Origin: Anthonomus grandis grandis
Lineage: Eukaryota > Arthropoda > Insecta > Coleoptera > Curculionidae
DNA: 64,000 nt
Assembly (NCBI RefSeq): GCF_022605725.1
Contig: NC_065563.1
Coordinates: forward strand, 5,544,518 to 5,608,517
Direction: 5' to 3'
How positions within the stretch are numbered: position 1 is the first letter of the stretch; each line of letters opens with the position of its first letter. Of this stretch, positions 1 through 10,969 are shown piece after piece. The notes beneath the pieces were generated by a model that searched no databases, was not told the origin of the DNA, and worked only from the letters and a program-made list of their open reading frames with translations. The position numbers and the translations under genes were made by a program.

Positions 1-1495
1 CCGCTTTTTTTATTTTGTGTTATGCAATACACGAAAATGAAAAATTAAAAGAATAACATTAATTTCTTCGAAACATCGTGTACCTTATTACCATCCCTGT
101 TTGTGTTTACGCCGTTTACGGTGTTTACATACACCTCATGTGTCCTGTTCTCGCGTGGACTCGTTTTGATATTTCTTTGAGATTGTTTTTGACACGCTTC
201 AAAGTTTTCGTTAGTTTCATTTTGGACTCATAAAAAGTTACCAACAGTTATTAGTGTGTTCGTGTATTGTTTGTGTTTAATATCTTTTAAGTAATCGTAT
301 AGACAAGCCGGTAAGTAGTAAAAATAACTAGCCTGATTTTGTTTACTTACTAGGTTAAAAAAATTAAAAAATAATAGATGAAAGATAATGAATACTTTTT
401 CTTCAGAAGAAAATGAATCCAGAAAATACCTAGTAAAGCCTACCTCTAATTTATTAAGTTGTGCACCTACTAATAATAACTTACTAATAATAATAATAAC
501 TAACTAATAATATCTTTTCGTCTGGAACTCCAATGCCCAGGCAAATCATTATATTTAAAGAAAAATTCTTGTGAAATATCAGAACCTATTACTTGGCCCT
601 TTCTTCTTGATTTTTTGCAAAGATTAAGACTTGACGTCTCTGTCGAGTAAATATTAAAGATTTAGACCCTGTAGTTTATTGCTTTTTAGGTATAGAAACA
701 ACACTTGATAATTTTTTTGCATAAAACAATTAAACAACTTAAGGTTGCAGTAAATATTGATGGGTTGCCTCTTAGTTAAAAGTTTACCATATATTGATAA
801 TTAGTCAAGTTTACCATATATTGATAATTGTTTTTGGGTTAAAGTTACTGAAAATGTGATGGTGGATGTTTATCATGATTATCAAAAACCAAAAAATCCT
901 AATGAATGAGGGGACTTTGTAATGAGGAGTGTAATTATTTATCAAGAAATGGTTTAAAAGTAGTGGGAAAAAATAGATTTTAAAGTAAAATATTTTTTTT
1001 TTGACGCGCCTGCTAAATCTCACATATCTATAAGGGGCATAGTATCACGTACCGGGTAGCCAAATAATTGAAATAACTTATACTTTTGATATTATTTTTA
1101 GTAAGCCTAGATAATTCGTTGTCTTTTTGGTTTATGAATTATTGACGTATGAACGAAAGTAGGGGTGGGGGAAGCTATTGAAAGTGGAATCATTAAAATC
1201 GCTGTAAATTCTAAACCTCTTTTGATTTTAGCAATTCAAAATTTATTTGCTAGATAAATGTAGCTGCTTTAAAAGTCTGATATCATCACTACTCTATAGC
1301 TTCTAATAAAAGCGCCAGAGAACGCAATTTGTAATAATTTCAGTTTTTTTTTATTTTGCTCTAAAAATTCAAATTGAGTGGTATATTTTTGACATCCTAT
1401 TTAAAAAGTAAATAAAATTTGCAAAAGTACTGTGATAACACGATGATATCTTTGCTCGTTTTAAAGTTATAGCGAATTAAAAGTTTTTACGCACC
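1..1495. other. AT-rich stretch without a supported gene
   Basis: No coding region is supported here. A (TAA)n-rich microsatellite lies near 468-512, and a 22-bp unit is repeated at 781-802 and 808-829. The first 310 bases are less AT-rich and end at a good donor-like site (GTAAGT at 311), so a 5' untranslated exon is conceivable, but nothing downstream supports a transcript. Confidence 0.5.
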
Positions 1496-1496
1496 G

Positions 1497-3043
1497 AGCC
1501 TAAACTTACGTACCGCCATCTAGTGTCCCGCCTAAAAATCTCTAATTAGTATTACCACAACTAGGATACCATGATGTTATCATAATTAATAAATTATTAA
1601 AGTAATAATTGATTGATAAATTATAAATTAATAATACCTATGTATCACAGAATAACTGGAAGTTTATGTGACTTTCTTAAGACGAATAATTTTATTAACG
1701 AATTCCTTCTTATATTTAAATTATGGTCCTGAAAAGGACCGATTTTAAACCCAAACATATTTGGTATTTAATGCCTCGATAGGTGTTTAAACTGCTTTTC
1801 ATCACATTCCAAACAAGCTTCCAATCTTCTTTGGGTGGATAAAACTGCTCTTTCGATTTCAGCAGCTGATATTTCATTTATCGCACCACGGATTCTGTTT
1901 TCCATATCCTGTCTTGTTGTAGGTGGAGTTTGGTACACAATATCTTTTAAACGATCGCATAAGTAAAAGTCTAGGCATGTTAAATCGGAAGACCTGGCCG
2001 GCCAAGGATATAGACTCCCCCTTCCGATCCAGCGCCCTTGAAAGTAATTATTTATGTGTCGCACCAAACGGGAAAAATGTGCTGGGCACCCGTCCAATTG
2101 GAAATACATGGTCCGTCTTACTTGCAATATCAAATCTTCTATTAAAATAGGCAAGGAATTTGTTAAAAAATGCAAAAAAACATTACCGGTTAATGTGCCA
2201 TCACAAAAATAAGGGCCAATAATTTTCATTCCGATAATGCCACACCACACCTTTACACTCCAGCGGCCTTGGTGCTCGACTTCTCGTATCCAACGAGGAT
2301 TTTCAACCGACCAATAATGCATATTATGCCTGTTGACTTTCCCATCGCTACAGAAAGTGGCTTCATCAGTCCACAGAATCTGTGACAAAAAATCCCTGTT
2401 TTCGCGAATCATTGCTAGTATCCATTGGCAAAAATCAATTTGGCGCTCAAAATCATTTTCGTTTAGAGCTTGGTGTAGGATTATATGGAAAGGGTGTAGC
2501 CTTAAAATACAAAAAAATGCCTATATTCGAGAAGAAAATTAGAATAAAAAGATGTATTACCTGTGGTCTTTAAGTATATTTTGAACAGTAGTTCGAGCTA
2601 TTCCCAAATCTAAAGATAACTCTACGTAGGCCAACACATTAATAATGTTTTCTTCAGTTCTTCCAGTAGAGCGACGCCTTCTAAATTTGGGCCGACTAAA
2701 ACTCCCAGTATCGCGTAGTCGCAGTACCAACCGTGGAAAAATTCTTCTGCCATAATGGCGGCGATCTGGATACCCAAGGGCATACTGTCTTTCAGCTATT
2801 GCTGCATTTTGAAAGCACTCAAAGAATACCGCAATCAAATTCACAGCTTCATTATTTGTCAAAGGCATTTTACAAAAAAATCGAGCAAAGAAAATTGAAA
2901 ACAGATTTAAACTGGCCGTCTAATAAATATTTGACGTTTCCATACAATCCTTTTAAAAAGTTTCTTTTGTTTTTGCCACCTACTATACGTTAACTAGACA
3001 TTCTAAGGACGAGCGCTAGATGGCGGTACATAAGTTTAGACTG
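1497..3043 (-). mobile_element. Tc1/mariner-like DNA transposon with TIRs
   Basis: Imperfect terminal inverted repeats lie at about 1497-1527 and 3013-3042. They share the core ACTTAYGTACCGCCATCTAG with only C/T differences. Between them lies a spliced transposase on the minus strand. The length, about 1.55 kb, suits the superfamily. No TA target duplication is clear. The right TIR ends exactly where the next element's LTR appears to begin, so the true right flank may be lost. Confidence 0.85.
1768..2868 (-). pseudogene. Tc1/mariner-like transposase, two exons, frameshifted
   Basis: This transposase would cut and reinsert its own element. Exon 1 (2868-2561) has an N-terminal helix-turn-helix of the DUF4817 type found in arthropod mariner-like proteins. 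A 40-bp intron (2560-2521) has GT and AG ends (CAG/GTAATAC, ATATAG). Exon 2 (2520-1768) carries the catalytic domain: WTDEATF (first D), FQLDGCPAH (second D) and SSDLTCLDF (third D), with 40 residues between the second and third acids. That is longer than classical mariner (34) and close to the DD41D group. After splicing, the reading frame is off by one near a run of seven T's, which suggests a one-base loss. The start is the first ATG of exon 1. The family call is firm; the subfamily is an inference from spacing. Confidence 0.8.
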
Positions 3044-3260
3044 TGGGAATTGTCGCCACTCTCTTTCCGTTTTGTATTTCTCCCTGCTTGACATTTTTGA
3101 CTGGTGACAGTTAAACAAGGGAAAGAATGAGAGACACGTTAAGTTCACGATAATTTTTACTTTGCCGATCTTGGCTATTTTAATGTGGGAATAAACTGTT
3201 AATTAGGTTTCCCAGTGTATTATTTGATACAACAACGTGGAGACAACCCTTTGGACCCCA
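3042..3260 (+). repeat. 5' LTR of CsRn1-type Ty3/gypsy element
   Basis: The segment begins TGTGGGAATTG and ends CCCCA, four bases before a tRNA primer site, with an AATAAA at about 3190. The 3' boundary is well placed by the primer site. The 5' boundary is inferred from the TG start and from the abutting transposon TIR. No second LTR was found because the element is cut off downstream. Confidence 0.6.
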
Positions 3261-3264
3261 AATT

Positions 3265-3282
3265 TGGTGACCCCGACGTGAT
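3265..3282 (+). promoter_or_regulatory. Primer binding site, tRNA-Trp type
   Basis: TGGTGACCCCGACGTGAT is complementary to the 3' end of insect tRNA-Trp including CCA. Use of tRNA-Trp is a known trait of the CsRn1 clade and agrees with the gag and pol that follow. Confidence 0.8.
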
Positions 3283-4003
3283 CGTGTCGTCTTTGAGCAA
3301 ATTATGGTGACGAAATCTACACCGGTGAAAGAAAGGACGCATTGATTGTATAGCAGCTGCGATGCCCTTATGGATTTTCAGTGTAACAGGAGGGAAGACA
3401 TTTTAGTAAGAAAATAATTAATTGCATAGTCTTCATAACCCCAATCACACCTCGTGCTTCATAACCTCAATTACACCTCATGCTCGACTTCCCGCCATTT
3501 TGCTTCCAACGTATCAGTGTGAAATCCAACACGTGACAGCTGATCGATAGTGGCCGGTAAAACAGTAATCTGCAACCCACGTGACGAGCGACAGCTGGTT
3601 GGCAGCGGCCGATAAAACAGGAACCTGCAACGATTTTGACAATTGGTGATTACAGAGCTCTGCAGCATACCTTGATTTTATGGTGAAGGATTTTTAATCT
3701 GTTTTAAATGTTTGGCATTTACTTGGGTAAATTATTCTTAGTACGTTATAGGTTGAACATGCATGTTGGAACTAAGTTTAACCACATTTAAAGCACTTAC
3801 ATAAAAGTTTTGTAATTCGTCTTTAATTTAATAACCATATTATTCGGTTTTAAGACTTTTGAAGCGTTTTATATTTGGACTACGCTTTGAAAACTACAAG
3901 TTTTGCATATTAATATTATTTTTGTTAGCATCTGTATAAAGGTATCATTTTCTCAGTTAATTAGTAAATCTAGAGTGCCGTACTTTTTTATTTTGGTAGC
4001 AAT
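3283..4003 (+). other. Leader of the CsRn1-type element with short repeats
   Basis: Non-coding leader between primer site and gag. A unit starting CTTCATAACC is repeated at about 3430-3457 and 3459-3485. A longer degenerate repeat (GGCCGRTAAAACAG plus CTGCAAC) recurs near 3554 and 3608. Confidence 0.5.
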
Positions 4004-4907
4004 ATGTCTTTTACAGAGGAACAAATTAAAGCAATCATTCATGAGTCTAAAACCGCCCAAGAGCGTGTCGAACAACTGGAGCAATTGGTAACAGGTGGTC
4101 TGGCGGCGCAGGTGGCTCATCGGGTTGATAGCTACCGATTTCCAAAAATCCCTTCATTTTTTCGCGCTGACCCTGCTCTATAGTTTATGCAGGTAGAGAT
4201 ATCTCTGCGAAACGCTCGAATCACGGCTGAAAGTACTAAGGCCGACATTATGCTGGCTGCGCTTGATGTAGAGGTGCTTGGCAGCGTTAAGGACATAATA
4301 GCTATATCACCACCTCCACCTGACATTTTTTCCAAGCTCAAAGGGCGAATCATTAAAACCTTTGCTGTATCAAACGAAGCCAAACTACGACAGCTTTTAA
4401 AGGGGCAAGTTTTGACGGACGGTAAGCCATCCTTGATTTTAAGTCGACTCCGTAATCTTAATGTTAACAACGCGGTTGATGACTCAATTCTTAGATCGTT
4501 GTTTTTAGAGCAGTTGCCCGAGCAACATCGTGGTATTGTAATATCAAATGCGGCGAGCTTAGATGCAATGGCCGAATTGGCTGACCAACTCGCAGATATT
4601 TCTAACTTGTCCGCCAGCGGTCATCAAATTAGTGTTGTCAGTGCTGAATCATCCGCTTCTCGATGCTGAATCATCCGCTTCTCGAGCGCAAATCCAGTCA
4701 CTGATTGAAAGTGTAAATAAACTTACCGCGAAGGTAGATGCATTGGAACAAAAGTCGCGTACTCGCAAGTCTAGAAGTAATTCTCGCGGGCGAAATAAAT
4801 CTGTGGACAAACCAAATTTGTGTTACGCCCATCAAAAATATCCAGACAATCCGACGTCGTGCCGTAGTTGGTGCACGGAGTACGCGAACTATAACGAAAA
4901 AAACTAG
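4004..4907 (+). pseudogene. gag: CsRn1-type gag, nonsense and frameshift mutations
   Basis: Capsid protein gene of a Ty3/gypsy retrotransposon. Translation from ATG 4004 gives a short coiled segment and then the clade's typical block (RFPKIPSFFRADPAL), interrupted by TAG at 4181 where the family has Trp. The frame continues through IAISPPPPD and LRQLLKGQVLTDGKPS. A 22-bp tandem duplication (about 4640-4684) shifts the frame, after which it continues to a C-terminal motif, CYAHQKYPDNPTSCRSWC. This resembles the Cys/His motif that replaces the usual CCHC knuckle in this clade. The first break is a point change, the second a small duplication. The family is recognised from the block order and the tRNA-Trp primer site. 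Confidence 0.8.
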
Positions 4908-4930
4908 AGGTACCTCTCCGCGCGGAGACA

Positions 4931-6392
4931 GTGGTGGAGGGTGCCGATTCATCTAGTCGTCTCCATATTCGAGATAGAAAAACGGGTCAATATTTCTTAA
5001 TTAATACCGGTGCGGATATTTCTTTAGTCCCCGCTAATTTAAAGATTAAACTTGCTCCTGCCAAACTTAAACTTTTTGCGGCTAACGATACGCGCATAGA
5101 TACCTACGGCGAATCGTATCGCGAATTAGATTTGGGATTGCGTCGCCCTATTAAATAGAATTTCTGCATCGCGGCGGTGCCTTGTGCAATAATTGGAGCC
5201 GATCTTTTAAACCACCACGGATTATTAGTTGACTTAAGAAAGCGCCGAATTATCGACTCGACAACCGGTAGTTTTTCCCTCGGAAATTATACTTCTACAT
5301 CGACACAATCGATCCATTGTTTCAATCCGAATATTTCTATCTCTCACTTATTATCTAAATTCCCTGAAATTACAGGTGCAGGCACGGTGTCACCTCCAGA
5401 AAATCGAAGTGTATTCCACCATATTTTAACCAGCGGTCCACCAATTGCGGAGCGTGCTCGTAGGCTCACTCCGGAGAAATTGAAGCATGCTAAGGCCGAA
5501 ATTAATTCACTGGTGGAGGCGGGTATTTGTCGTCCGTCTAGCAGTCCATGGGCCAGCCCTGCACAAATGGTTATGAAGAAAGACGGTACCTGGCGTTTAT
5601 GTGGTGATTATCGACGGCTTAACGCTGTCACAATTCCCGATAGGTATCCTACTCCTCACTTACATGACTGCTCCCTAAATCTGAGTGGTAAAATGGTATT
5701 CTCGTCCTTGGACTTACAGAAAGCTTACCACCAAATTCCGATGGCGCCTGAAGATGTAGAAAAAACTACCATTATAACCCTATTCGGATTATTTGAGTAT
5801 TTGTTCATGACATTTGGTTTGCGAAATGCTAGCCAGTCTTTTCAAAGATATATAAATCGTGCTTTAGGTGATTTAGATTATTTTTAGATTAGTTTTCATC
5901 TATATTGATGATATTTTAGTCGCGTCATTTTCTCCTGACGAACATTCACAACATTTGCTTGTCGTCTTTGAAAGGCTAAAAAAATTCCATCTTCGCCTAA
6001 ACGTGGATAAGTGCGTGTTTGGTGTGCCGGAATTAGAGTTTTTGGGTTACTTGGTTAACTCACAGGGCATCTGTCCCACTACCGAAAAAGTTGATGCAAT
6101 AAATAAATTTGAGAAACCAAAAACGGTCGCGGCCTTGCGCCGATTTCTTGGAATGTTGAATTTCTATCGTCGATGTTTAGCTAATGCCGCAACTATTCTT
6201 GCACCGCTCAATTCTTACCTCACTGGCGCAGTTAAGAATGATAAACGGGAAATAATTTGGACCCCGGAAGCCTCGGAAGCGTTCGAACAAGCAAAATACG
6301 TTTTGTCAAACGCGACCTTATTAGTTCATCCTCGTATGGGTGCGGATATTAGGATAGTGACAGACGCGTCGGATTTTGGCATGGGCGCATGA
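4931..6392 (+). pseudogene. pol: CsRn1-type pol, truncated in RNase H
   Basis: Protease, reverse transcriptase and the start of RNase H. The protease active-site motif reads NTGAD (5003-5017) instead of DTGAD, so the catalytic Asp is lost. A TAG at 5156 interrupts the same frame before IIGADLL. Reverse transcriptase follows: RLCGDYRRLNAVTIPDRYP, SLDLQKAYHQIP, FGLRNASQSFQR. A stop and frameshift just before the YIDD box (5901-5912) precede the rest (FLGYLVN, RRFLGMLNFYRR). RNase H begins with TDASDFGMGA and ends at a stop at 6392. The remaining RNase H, the integrase and the 3' LTR are absent. The two nonsense codons and the protease change are all consistent with G-to-A substitutions on the coding strand. 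Confidence 0.85.
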
Positions 6393-6910
6393 GAACAATA
6401 CTCCGGTGATGAGTAGTTTATTTTAAAGGAAAACTAAGATAGTTATGCTAACAAAAAGACTAAAAAATGTGTCTGTATTTAGACATAAAAATTAGACTGT
6501 ATTTTTTCTTTGACAAAACGAGTTTTATAAGTATAATGCCAGTATGCAATAAAAATAATCTTAGCTCTGTCACCTTCTATCTACTAGCGCTAATTAAAAA
6601 GTTTAAAAAAAGTTTTTACAGGATTTTTTTAAATCCCTTGTAAATCATCATTATTAGATATTTTCTTTGTGACAAATCTAAATCCCAAATGTGAAGCAGA
6701 TGTTAAAATATTTTGTACAAATGTGTGCGACTTCCTTACCAAAATGGATATCTTATTCTTCCTTTAACACATAGTCATAATGTTGGACCTTAGAAGTGTA
6801 ATAATTTAAAATTGTTTCTTACTAGAATCTTTTTTTACCTTAAAAATATGGAAATCTCAGTGACTATGATAGATCCTAAATATTTAAATATATAAAAAGT
6901 TCCTTTTTTT
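6393..6910. other. AT-rich stretch, nothing recognised
   Basis: No open frame, structure or repeat was recognised between the broken pol gene and the following dispersed repeat. Confidence 0.5.
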
Positions 6911-7165
6911 AAAACTAGCTGAATGCCCGCGGCGTTGCTCGAGTGGAATTTGAAAATATAAGAAAAGTTCTAGGAAATATTCTTTGTAAACAAAATTTTT
7001 TTGTTTTGCCTTCCTGTGCCAGAATTATTAAGTTTTTTGGTAAATTTGTTCTAGAACAGGCTACATAGAATTGTCTCAAATCAATCCCTGCTATCTTTTG
7101 AGTCTCGCTCTGCAAAAAATGTAATAAATGTAATAAACAAACCAAAAAATTCTTCAAAGAAAGAA
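6911..7165 (+). repeat. Head of a dispersed insect repeat
   Basis: Starts with CTAGCTGAATGCCCGCGGCG and continues with the TTGCTCGAGTGGAATT stretch known from many insect genomes. The class is not settled. A matching tail lies at 7950-8264. Confidence 0.45.
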
Positions 7166-7330
7166 ATGAGAGGCTTCCTTCCGTGTGCCGCCTTATATTT
7201 ATAGTGGTTTCTTACAGCGTTGTCAAACGTAATTCTATTTCGTGAACGCGGCATCAGGATAAAATGTGTACCTTGCCATCATAAAAAATACGTGAAAGTT
7301 ATGCAGCAAAATAAAAATGTTTACATTTAA

Positions 7331-7433
7331 ACGGACAGACCCCACTGAACCCGGTTCTCGTCCGATCACCGAAGTTAAGCAGAGTCGGGCGGGGTTAGTT
7401 ACTTGGATGGATAGTGACCGCTTGGAGGAAACA
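7331..7433 (+). repeat. 5S rRNA-derived segment (pseudogene or SINE head)
   Basis: Nearly the whole length of 5S rRNA is recognisable, including GGTTCTCGTCCGATCACCGA, the box A region (AAGTTAAGCAG, from 7372), the intermediate element and box C (GTTAGTTACTTGGATGG, about 7394-7410). There are a few small insertions, such as an extra T in box C and added bases before GACCGCTTGG, and the 5' and 3' stem ends no longer match. It is not a functional 5S gene. It could be a dispersed 5S pseudogene or the promoter head of a 5S-derived SINE. It lies inside the span between the head and tail of a dispersed repeat. Confidence 0.8.
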
Positions 7434-7949
7434 CTATGTCGATGTGTTATTTTCTTTTTTTATACTTTTTAGTACTTTTATGCAAAAAGGATATTTTAAT
7501 ACCGCTTTTTAAAGTTAAAAATAAATATAGAAAATTTCCTTATAATTTCCCCCTCCCCTTTTTTTTTACCTTGTCTCTTTCTGGCCAACATAAAAAAATA
7601 TGGTACGTAATATGTATGTAACATAGAAATAATATTATGAAATACCAATGGTGTTTTTTTTGTTTTTTAAAATAAGAAATCGTTTTTGAAATCATTTATT
7701 TTTTAAATTATTGTAGATTTTAACCCTGTTTACCTTAATACATCCCTGGCATAAACAAAATTTAAATCTCACTACTTAGGTATACATAGTAATATGCAAA
7801 ATTTATTAATTTTCAATGCTATAAGTTTAAAAAGAAAGAATTTTCTTAGAAGAAATTTTCACACCTTCAGGGTGGCAAAAATTTCGAGAATCTGTTGTTT
7901 TCATTTAAATGAAACTAAATTAAAGTGTTTTGCAGTTTTTTTCTCAAAA
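7434..7949. other. AT-rich stretch between 5S segment and repeat tail
   Basis: No supported gene. Homopolymer-rich sequence that may belong to the 5S-headed repeat or to the surrounding dispersed repeat. Confidence 0.4.
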
Positions 7950-8264
7950 GCAATCAATTTAAGGATAAAAAAAGATGTTAAGATCTTAAAGGGTGGTTTT
8001 AACCCCTTTAAAAAAAATGGAATTTAGGTAAAAAAATAAAATAAAAATGAAGTGTTTCACCGTTTTTTAAAAAAGTATATAGTTTTGAAGTTATAATACA
8101 TAAGAAGTGGTTTTAACCCCTTCCCGATGGAATTTCAAAAAATCCCTTCTTAGCGAACGTCTACATAACCATAGTAATGTTGTTCCCAAATTTCATATTT
8201 CTAGGTTTTACCGTTTGGGCTGTACGTTGATTATCAGTCAGGACAAGTCTTTTTATATATAGAG
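7950..8264 (+). repeat. Dispersed repeat tail, copy A
   Basis: Runs from CAATCAATTTAAGGATAAAA through AAAGGGTGGTTTTAACCCC and ends GGACAAGTCTTTTTATATAT. An inverted, diverged copy lies at 41038-41380. Both contain the GTTTTACCGTTTGGGCTGTA stretch or its equivalent. Confidence 0.8.
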
Positions 8265-8534
8265 ATTATGGCATCTAATGTGTCATCATTTTGTGTTTGG
8301 CCCACCTGATCATGGATCAAGAGATTTTAATTTTTTGACCTGACTGGATACATTTCTGATTCAAGAACATTGCTTTCAATATATTATGTCAAACAATCTA
8401 TATTACTTCTTGTTTAAGCTGTGTTTAAAAATTGTACTTTATATGTTGTGATAATTTGATCCACTTTATGTAATTTTTTGTCTTAATGTTGTAAGGTAAT
8501 ATAAATGTAACTTATTAACTATTAGAAAGTCATT

Positions 8535-10323
8535 ATGGGAGTCTGGCAAATTGTCAAATTTCCAGATGAAGACAATTGAGGTTGTCCCTTCTTCATGGAT
8601 ATTTGAAGAGCTGGGGAGGCTACAATGCTATTGGCCACTCACCATTTCAGATACTAAAATAGCTGGCTTCATTAAAAGTCAGCAAATTCCAAGCTTTGAT
8701 AGGAAAAAGGACTCCATAGTATTGTTAAGTAAACATCCATATGATACTCTCTTACTGTTGCCACCCAAAAGCGAAAAAAGCCCAGTATACAAGTGGCTTG
8801 GAGTCAGAAACTGGTAGTGATACAGGACTATTAAAAATGCATAGGAAACGTAATCCTAGGTCGTTTGATTCTGATGAGTCGCCATTAAAAAAAACACTAA
8901 GGAGGAGGTCACCAAGCAATAAAATGCCCACACCTCCACAAGCACATTGTAAGTCATATAGTTTATTTATTAATATTGATTTCTTTTGATTGGCAAACCT
9001 TCACAATTTTTTCTAAAAATATTTTATAGAGATTTTAATTTAAAAAATCTAACTTTATTTTTATAGAATTCAATGAACATAGTGCTAGTTTTTTTATGAC
9101 CTTAAACAGATTGCAATAAACCTACTGGTTTTTTATTTTTTTAATTGAAACAATATAAAATATATCAATGATGTTTTATCTGGCTTAATGATTAGTTTTT
9201 ATTATCTGCATACAAAGCTGTTCCTGGCAACCTCTTGAAGATATTAATTGGTAGGATGCAAACAATCTTTATTATCATTTGTTCTTAGGCTTATTTAGCC
9301 AGTACTAAAAGAAATTTAAGCAACAAATTATCATCAGTCTCTGAACTTAGCTTCTCCAAACTTAGTACTTCCTCTTCTTAGAACTTAGAAGGTAACATAG
9401 TTTTCACACCTATATGAAAAAGTTAGGTTAAAGTACTAATAGAAATAATACAAATTTTATAATACTTTTAGAATATTTTTAGTAGTCGGCAAATTAAAAA
9501 AAAGATGAAAGTATTGGATTAATTGTTTTTTCTATCCGTGATTTATCTGACGAAATTTTCGAAAAAGTCGTTAGCCTTAACTATTTTAGGGGACACTAGC
9601 TAGTCGTCGAAGAAAGAAGATATATATGTAAATTATAAGCAAACATAAAGTACTATATTGATGGTTGTTGGCATGACTGAATCAAGGGGACCGAGGTTCC
9701 CCGGTGAGTAAACTTAATCTTTATTAGATGGGTCAGTACAGTAAATCGTAAACATTTTTGTTTCATGGTACTCTCAATCTCTTACTGTATACATGGTGGA
9801 GCTCGCTGAATGAATTGCATTGTCAATACTCACATAAGTTTAATTTTAAAATACCCAAATTTTACAAAATTGATAACAGCTGTTTTAACACAGTCGTCAG
9901 AGATGAAAAGCAACAATTCTACATTAATTGAGCCTGATGATGATTTACTGACGTTGCCTATTAAGTTATCTATGGAGCTATTAGAATTACATAAGAAAAT
10001 GAATAATAATAATACCAGAACATTTCTGGTAACTTGATGATCTTTTATTTTTTTTTCTATTCATAATATTTTACTTGTGATAGACTTATTATGCTGAAAT
10101 AAATTCAACAATTAGCTTACAGTTTTTCTAACCTTTTTAGATAAGAAAGCTGACTCAAGCTGGAGGAGATTCTATAAAAGATACCATAAAAAGAATTATC
10201 CCAAAAATTGTAGAAGATGAAGTGCTAAAAGAATATAGTTGGGTGGGAGGAAAAGGAAAAAAGAAAATTTCCTTGCTTAAGGTGATGGTGTTGGCATATA
10301 AACAAAAATCAATTTCCTCATAA
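8535..10323 (+). pseudogene. DUF4806-type gene, three exons, two frameshifts
   Basis: Insect proteins with a C-terminal DUF4806 domain often start with a short domain containing EVVPSSWI and CYWP. Both are here. Exon 1 (8535-8948) starts MGVWQIVKFPDEDN, shifts frame near 8577, continues IEVVPSSWIFEELG and CYWPLTISD, and shifts again at a run of six A's near 8773 into a basic, Ser-rich segment. Its donor is CATT/GTAAGTC. Exon 2 (about 9880-10032) encodes LPIKLSMELLELHKKM and ends CTG/GTAACTT. An acceptor at 9879 keeps the frame with exon 1. Exon 3 (10141-10323) splices in frame and encodes IRKLTQAGGDSIKDTIKRI and KEYSWVGGKGKKKISLLKV, matching the DUF4806 core, then a stop. The function of this family is unknown to me. 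Copies are numerous in some insects, so it may be mobile or an expanded family. Confidence 0.6.
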
Positions 10324-10969
10324 TCTTTGTACAATACATAACGTTAAGTCGCCAGACGCCGCCAGACATAATTTTTATTTATGTGACATCGAAAAAGAAC
10401 CGAAACTTATTTTTATAAAAGGAGCTGATTAGGCATCAGTGTTATGAATGGTTATTATGCTTTAGTCGCTTATTAAATATAGAGTATAGGTTTGAATAGA
10501 GATTGTTTGTTCCGCAAGGAAATCTTTCTTTTCTATCTTTTCTTTTTTTTTTGTTTGTACTTACAAAACGAATAATTTATTTATTTTGTTTGGCTGAACG
10601 AAAGCCCTTTAGTTCGATTTAATCGTATGTTCCGACACAACTAATTTAAATTGAACTTCATAATAATTAATTTATTGAGCGCGCTAAAATCTAACAAAAT
10701 TGTGGAATCTAGGAGTGCTAGTGTGGATGTTGGCTGCAAATAAGGAGGTACCTCTCTATTAAAGGAGGTAATAGAAGCGACGGGAAGAAGATCAAGGTAG
10801 GCCTTATATTTTTATATCTTTGGGTATTCTGGTTTTTTTTTTAATTACTATCTTCCTTTTGGGTCTTGAGAAATAAATGGTCCCCTAGCGAAGGAATTAA
10901 GTTAGAAATCAAAATTATTATTATTTTTTAATGTGTTTTTTAAAGGTGTTTTTTTTACTTGTAGTGCCA
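10324..10969. other. Stretch before copia gag, possible LTR and leader
   Basis: No gene. The last 250 bases probably belong to the leader or a decayed LTR of the copia element that starts at 10970, but I found no clear primer site or second LTR. Confidence 0.4.

Noticed and set aside
811..1023. 70-codon open frame, minus strand
   Set aside because: Phe/Ile/Asn-rich translation of AT-rich DNA with no motif.
7331..7433. Functional 5S rRNA gene
   Set aside because: Insertions in the box C region and loss of the terminal stem make a working 5S gene unlikely.
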